From Bacteroidota bacterium (lineage in GTDB: Bacteria; Bacteroidota; Bacteroidia; Bacteroidales; Dysgonomonadaceae), in the NCBI GenBank assembly GCA_023388315.1, contig JAEWGM010000041.1, positions 34,505-98,504 on the forward strand: a DNA stretch of 64,000 nucleotides. Direction: 5' to 3'. The notes beneath the pieces are model-generated. The model saw only the letters and a list, made by a program, of their open reading frames with translations. It ran no database searches and had not been told where the DNA came from. This document shows, piece by piece, positions 59,917 through 64,000 of the stretch (its first letter is position 1; each line of letters begins with the position of its first letter). The position numbers and the translations under genes were made by a program.

Positions 59917-61239
59917 ATGGAAACTTTTTTAATTAAAGCGTTACAACTCATTCTCAGCCTGTCCATTCTGGTGGTTATCCACGAATTTGGGCATTTTATT
60001 TTCGCGCGTATGTTTAAAATCCGGGTCGAAAAGTTTTATCTGTTCTTTGACCCTTGGTTCGCGTTATTCCGTTACAAACCAAAGGGAAGTGAAACCGAAT
60101 ATGGCCTTGGCTGGTTGCCGTTGGGCGGATATGTGAAAATTTCGGGAATGATTGACGAGTCCATGGACAAAGAACAGCTTGCCAAACCGCCGCAGCCGTG
60201 GGAATTTCGGTCAAAACCAGCGTGGCAACGCTTGTTGGTGATGATTGCCGGCGTGTTGTTTAATTTGTTGTTGGCTTTTTTCATTTATTCGATGGTGCTT
60301 TTCACCTGGAACGACACCTATCTTCCGTTGAAAAACGTAACGCAAGGAATGGAGTTTAGCCAAGCCGCTCGTGATGCCGGATTCAGGGATGGCGATATCC
60401 TCTTGCGTGCCGACGATAAAGAATTGGAGCGTTTTGGCGTGAGCACACTACTGGATGTGGCCGATGCCGAGAAAGTAACGGTGCTGCGCGATGGCCGCGA
60501 GGTAATATTGGATATTCCGGACAACTTGATGAAAAACCTCCTTACCGATAAAGAAGGTTTTGCCACCTACCGCATTCCCGCCGTTGTATTCGATACAATG
60601 GAAGGCAGCGCCGCCGCCACCGCCGGATTGATGGCGGGCGACAGCATCGTGGGTGTAAATGGCGAGCCGGCGCTCACTTTCGGAGAATTGCGCAAAGTGC
60701 TCGACGCTAACAAAAACCGTGAGGTTGCATTGGATTTTTATCGCAATGGCTCATTGCAAACCGCCAACATTCAGGTAGATTCGGCAGGCACGTTGGGCTT
60801 TTACACCAAACCGGCGCCGCTTATTTACCAAATGGTGACTAAAGAATATGGTTTCTTCGAATCATTTCCTGCCGGCATCCGCTTGGGTATTCAAACGTTG
60901 AAAGATTATATCGCGCAGTTTAAATATGTGTTTACCAAAGAGGGCGCGTCGTCGTTGGGCGGTTTTGGTGCCATCGGAAACCTCTTTCCCGCGCAATGGA
61001 ATTGGCAAGCCTTTTGGATGATGACCGCGTTTCTTTCCGTTATCCTTGCCTTTATGAACATCCTACCCATTCCCGCACTCGATGGCGGACACGTGTTGTT
61101 CCTCATTTACGAAGTAGTTTCGGGCCGCAAACCCAACGAGAAATTTATGGAATACGCGCAAATTGCGGGCATGGTACTGCTTATCGGGTTGGTTTTGTAT
61201 GCCAACGGAATGGATATTGTGAGGGCGATTTTTAAATAA
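59917..61239 (+). CDS. rseP: RIP metalloprotease RseP (site-2 protease)
   Basis: A 440-residue inner membrane zinc protease. The first transmembrane helix contains HEFGH (residues 22-26), and the C-terminal LDG motif is in NILPIPALDGGH. PDZ domains lie between them (about 120-330, VLFNLLLAFF plus AGFRDGDILLRADDKELERF and AGLMAGDSIVGVNGEPALTF), so two PDZ-like segments are present. It cleaves anti-sigma factors or signal-peptide remnants in the membrane. No anti-sigma gene is nearby. Confidence 0.92.
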   Translation: METFLIKALQLILSLSILVVIHEFGHFIFARMFKIRVEKFYLFFDPWFALFRYKPKGSETEYGLGWLPLGGYVKISGMIDESMDKEQLAKPPQPWEFRSKPAWQRLLVMIAGVLFNLLLAFFIYSMVLFTWNDTYLPLKNVTQGMEFSQAARDAGFRDGDILLRADDKELERFGVSTLLDVADAEKVTVLRDGREVILDIPDNLMKNLLTDKEGFATYRIPAVVFDTMEGSAAATAGLMAGDSIVGVNGEPALTFGELRKVLDANKNREVALDFYRNGSLQTANIQVDSAGTLGFYTKPAPLIYQMVTKEYGFFESFPAGIRLGIQTLKDYIAQFKYVFTKEGASSLGGFGAIGNLFPAQWNWQAFWMMTAFLSVILAFMNILPIPALDGGHVLFLIYEVVSGRKPNEKFMEYAQIAGMVLLIGLVLYANGMDIVRAIFK

Positions 61240-61322
61240 TGCACAATTAAGAATGCATAATGCATAGTTTTTTAAGTTTTAAGTTTAGAGTTTAATGTAT
61301 CACGTAACTCGCATCCCGTAAC
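61240..61322. repeat. Degenerate short tandem repeat (rseP-metF gap)
   Basis: Units such as aagaatgcataatgcat and tttaagttttaagtttagagttta, then cacgtaactcgcatcccgtaac. Confidence 0.5.
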
Positions 61323-62273
61323 ATGAAAGTTTCAGAAATCATAGATCAAACCCAAAAACCGGTGTTTTCTTTCGAGTTGCTACCGCCGCTAAAAGGCAAC
61401 AGTATTCGGCAGATATTCGATGCTATTGATCGGTTAAAGGAGTTTAATCCCAAATACATCAACATTACAACGCATCATAGCGAAAATATCTATAAGGAAG
61501 ATGAAAATGGTGTTTTCCGTAAAGTAAACGTGCGTCGCCGTCCGGGCTCCGTAGCCATCGCCGCAGCCATTCAAAACAAATATGGCATTCGAGCCGTGCC
61601 GCACATTATTTCGCAAGGTTTTTCAAAAGAAGAAACCGAGTACGCGCTCATCGATTTGGCTTTCTTGGGCGTTACCGATTTGCTGTTGTTGCGTGGCGAC
61701 ACCAAAAAACTGGATGCCGACCAGCGCAAAATGGATTGCCATCCCTACGCCATTGGGCTTCAGGAGCAGGTGAACAATTTTAACCAAGGCATCGCTTACG
61801 ACGGCTCATTGTTTACCAAACCCGAAACGCCGTTCACTTACGGTATGGCGTGCTATCCCGAAAAACACGAGGAGTCGCCCAATATGGAATCGGAAATAAT
61901 TTACACCAAAATGAAAGCCGATAACGGCGCCGATTATTTGGTGACACAAATGTTTTTCGACAACCAAAAGTATTTCGATTTCGTGGCGCGTTGCCGTGCC
62001 GAGGGCATCACCATTCCTATTGTGCCGGGCATTAAGCCCATTCATTTAAAAAGCCAGCTGACCGTGCTTCCAAAAATATTTAGAACCGAAATTCCCGAAG
62101 ATTTGGAGCGCGAACTTCGCAAGTGCAAAACCGATGCCGATGCCGTGGAAGTGGGCGTGGAATGGTGCCTGATGCAAAGCAAAGAATTGATGCAACACAA
62201 CGTTCCCGGCATTCACTATTATGCGCTGGGCGCCACGGAAAGCATTTATCGCGTAGCGAAGGAGGTGTATTGA
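61323..62273 (+). CDS. metF: Methylenetetrahydrofolate reductase
   Basis: A 316-residue flavoprotein reducing 5,10-methylene-THF to 5-methyl-THF for methionine synthesis. Catalytic and FAD-binding stretches are visible: SFELLPPLKGN with the catalytic Glu region, LLLRGDT and NGADYLVTQMFFDN. The length is normal for MetF. It is monocistronic here and followed by a hairpin-rich repeat region. Confidence 0.93.
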   Translation: MKVSEIIDQTQKPVFSFELLPPLKGNSIRQIFDAIDRLKEFNPKYINITTHHSENIYKEDENGVFRKVNVRRRPGSVAIAAAIQNKYGIRAVPHIISQGFSKEETEYALIDLAFLGVTDLLLLRGDTKKLDADQRKMDCHPYAIGLQEQVNNFNQGIAYDGSLFTKPETPFTYGMACYPEKHEESPNMESEIIYTKMKADNGADYLVTQMFFDNQKYFDFVARCRAEGITIPIVPGIKPIHLKSQLTVLPKIFRTEIPEDLERELRKCKTDADAVEVGVEWCLMQSKELMQHNVPGIHYYALGATESIYRVAKEVY

Positions 62274-62664
62274 CAACGTTGGAAGCCGCACAAATCCTTT
62301 CGTGTGGCAGCAAAAGTTAAAAACAGTATTTGTTGCAACGTTTTTTCTGATTTTTCATCTTAAAAATAAATGTTTGTTCGATACATTAGAGTTTATATCG
62401 AATAGAATGATATAAGAGTGATTTTCAGGTTTACCCGAAGGGTAATATTTTCATAACCGTATGCAATCCGCCGGCTGGCGGAGCGGCTTACGGTAACAAT
62501 ATCCACTCAATAATCCGCCTGAAAGGCGGTACTTTAATAGTTCGACCACTTCGGGTCGGATCCAGATGTGCCATTCCCACCGTAGGTCAATGACCTACGG
62601 TTATGAAAATAATACCTTTCAGGTATAAATTCATTGAAGATTAGATACATAATACATTAATTAA
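62274..62664. repeat. Hairpin-rich intergenic repeat region with inverted-repeat element (62431-62626)
   Basis: The outer ends ttacccgaagggtaa and atacctttcaggtat are followed inward by a perfect 15-bp inverted repeat: attttcataaccgta (62447-62461) and tacggttatgaaaat (62596-62610). Within lie tccgccggctggcgga, ccgcctgaaaggcgg, cgaccacttcgggtcg and ccgtaggtcaatgacctacgg. No gene is visible in 62274-62761. Confidence 0.6.
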
Positions 62665-64000
62665 CACTACTGACCGACAAAAATATTTAGAAAAAAGTAG
62701 GGGTTCCACCTAAGTTTCACCCCTAAGTTGTAAATTTGTATTGCAACGCAAATTTTCAACTATGAGCAAAGGTAAGACAAAAAATTTAGTCGGTCAGCCG
62801 ATTTTTAAACAAATTGTAAAAATGCTGCCACGCGAGCAGTTTGACTTATTGGTACAACAATGCGGTAGCGACCGTTATTATAAAACCTTTTTTTCATGGG
62901 ATCAGCTAATTGTCATGCTATTCGGGATATTTTCACGCTGCGATTCGATGGGCGAAGTGTGCGACAGCATGCGAGCTTTGGAAGGCAAATTGAATTACCT
63001 GAATATGGACTGTTCGCCGGCTAAAAGCACTGCAGGCGATGCTTTGCGCGACAGAAGCGAAGAGCTTTTCAAGCTTTATTATTTTGCATTGATAGCTTAT
63101 TTTCGTCCGCTTTTGTCGGTCAGCCGAAAAAAAGATGTGAGTTTTGAAGAATTCTACGCCTTTGATTCAAGCACATTCACTCTGTTTTCGGAAGTCATGA
63201 AGGGTGTTGGGCGCAACCGTAAAGATGACGGCAAGAAAAAAGGCGGGCTAAAAGTGCATATGCTGACCGACATACACGCCGACACGGCGGTTTTTGCCAC
63301 TATCAGCGAAGCCAAAATGCATGACAAAAAGTTTCTGGCACATCTAAATCCGACAAAAGGCAGTATGTTGGTTTTCGATAAAGCCTACAACTTTTATCAG
63401 CAGTTTGCCGATTGGACAAGGGAGGGCGTAAATTTCGTCTGCCGCCTGAAAGATAATGCCAAAGCCCAATTACAGGAGGTTCTTTTTGAAAAAAATCTCA
63501 CAAAAGAAGAATTTGGCGTTTATAAGATAGGACACATTCATTTGGAGTATAAGCGAGAGAAGAAACCCGAAACGCTATGTCTTCGCTTGGTTTACTACAA
63601 AGACGAAAAAGGCAGAAAGTACAAGTTTATCACCAACAATTGGGAAATAACGCCCGAAGAGGTGGCTTTAATTTATAAATACCGCTGGACGATAGAGTTG
63701 ACGTTCAAGAAACTGAAACAAAACTTTCAGTTGCATTTCTTTTACTCAGAAACAGAGAACGGAATAAAAACGCAAATCTGGTGTACGCTGATTGCACACT
63801 TGCTGTTGAACGTTGTAAGGGTTTTGTCCGAAAGCAAAAAAGCGTTTTCAACCATTGCTGCTTTGATCAGGATACACCTAATAAGCCATTTGAACTTAAC
63901 ATGGGTAGTAACCGAAGGACGCAGAGCCTACACTAAACGCACAAAAAGTAGAAATAAAAGTCCAGCAAACGTGCAGATGTCGTTGTTCTAAGTGGGGGGG
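62665..64000 (+). mobile_element. IS4-family insertion sequence (right end beyond the window)
   Basis: The transposase CDS is complete but the element's right end is not in the window. The left boundary is placed at cactactgaccgacaaaa (62665-62682), because the same 18 bp starts the MITE-like element at 33591. This boundary is an inference; an inner boundary near 62690 is possible. Confidence 0.6.
62762..63991 (+). CDS. IS4 family transposase (DUF4372 N-terminal domain, DDE)
   Basis: A 409-residue transposase. The N-terminal ~75 residues match the DUF4372 domain (NLVGQPIFKQIVKMLPREQF). The catalytic DDE core has an Asp in AFDSSTF, an Asp in VFDKAYNFY and a Glu in YKYRWTIELTFKKLK, which also fits the IS4 Y(2)R(3)E(6)K signature exactly. 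The reading frame is intact, so it may be active. ATG 62762 is taken as start; a TTG at 62741 would add seven residues. Confidence 0.92.
   Translation: MSKGKTKNLVGQPIFKQIVKMLPREQFDLLVQQCGSDRYYKTFFSWDQLIVMLFGIFSRCDSMGEVCDSMRALEGKLNYLNMDCSPAKSTAGDALRDRSEELFKLYYFALIAYFRPLLSVSRKKDVSFEEFYAFDSSTFTLFSEVMKGVGRNRKDDGKKKGGLKVHMLTDIHADTAVFATISEAKMHDKKFLAHLNPTKGSMLVFDKAYNFYQQFADWTREGVNFVCRLKDNAKAQLQEVLFEKNLTKEEFGVYKIGHIHLEYKREKKPETLCLRLVYYKDEKGRKYKFITNNWEITPEEVALIYKYRWTIELTFKKLKQNFQLHFFYSETENGIKTQIWCTLIAHLLLNVVRVLSESKKAFSTIAALIRIHLISHLNLTWVVTEGRRAYTKRTKSRNKSPANVQMSLF

Overview
The window looks like chromosomal DNA of a Bacteroidetes bacterium, most likely order Bacteroidales and plausibly near Dysgonomonadaceae (Proteiniphilum/Petrimonas-like); this is inferred from gene families, not from a marker search. 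Support: recurrent promoters with the Bacteroidetes -7 box TAnnTTTG, start codons without Shine-Dalgarno sequences, Bacteroidetes-typical families (DUF4290, DUF4922, DUF4348, GldG-type protein, thiamine TonB-dependent receptor plus PnuC under a TPP riboswitch), and an IS4/DUF4372 transposase. Most of the sequence is ordinary housekeeping and envelope DNA.

Layout. 1-463: tail of a GldG-like ABC-system protein. 522-875: ORF-less element with inverted hairpin ends. 996-4917: two tandem MutS-like ATPases and a LOG-family protein. 5019-11714: serine hydrolase converging on a TolC/RND/adaptor efflux operon (leftward). 11907-13781: SGNH hydrolase, a 42-residue Cys-rich protein, hairpin repeats, and a striking array of three tRNA-fMet 3'-half copies plus a GIY-YIG nuclease next to the intact initiator tRNA. 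13902-17164: polyprenol-phosphate mannosyltransferase, dihydroorotase and a glycosyltransferase. 17221-22864: leftward operon of a split 5'-nucleotidase, a GH3/beta-lactamase fusion and aroB. 23103-25617: rplS, recO, thiamine pyrophosphokinase, SIMPL protein. 25929-31126: pyruvate dehydrogenase operon in which the only lipoyl domain sits on E3. 31370-33439: two exported metallo-beta-lactamase-fold proteins.

33973-37029: TPP riboswitch, thiamine receptor and PnuC-type transporter. 37315-42578: Rsh (ppGpp), a three-gene YtxH/holin-like envelope cluster, miaB. 42654-42780: candidate small RNA. 42862-48693: small membrane protein, acetyl-CoA hydrolase/CoA-transferase, uracil-DNA glycosylase-like, DUF488, CsbD, nspC, GlsB, nadD. 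49042-54276: leftward operon of DUF4922, serB, USP-like and TPR proteins. 54523-62273: DUF4348 lipoprotein, cdd, LysM glucosaminidase, DUF4290, rimM, FecE-like ATPase, dxr, rseP, metF. 62431-64000: palindromic repeat element abutting an IS4-family insertion sequence whose right end lies past the window.

How the parts connect: thiamine uptake (riboswitch operon) and thiamine pyrophosphokinase supply TPP, which PDH E1 uses. Cell-wall turnover recurs (GH3/NagZ-like fusion, LysM glucosaminidase, serine hydrolases), as do stress functions (Rsh, CsbD, GlsB, YtxH). The most unusual items are the tRNA-fMet fragment array with its GIY-YIG gene, the PDH domain rearrangement, the sRNA candidate, a family of ORF-less inverted-repeat elements, and degenerate short tandem repeats scattered in intergenic gaps.
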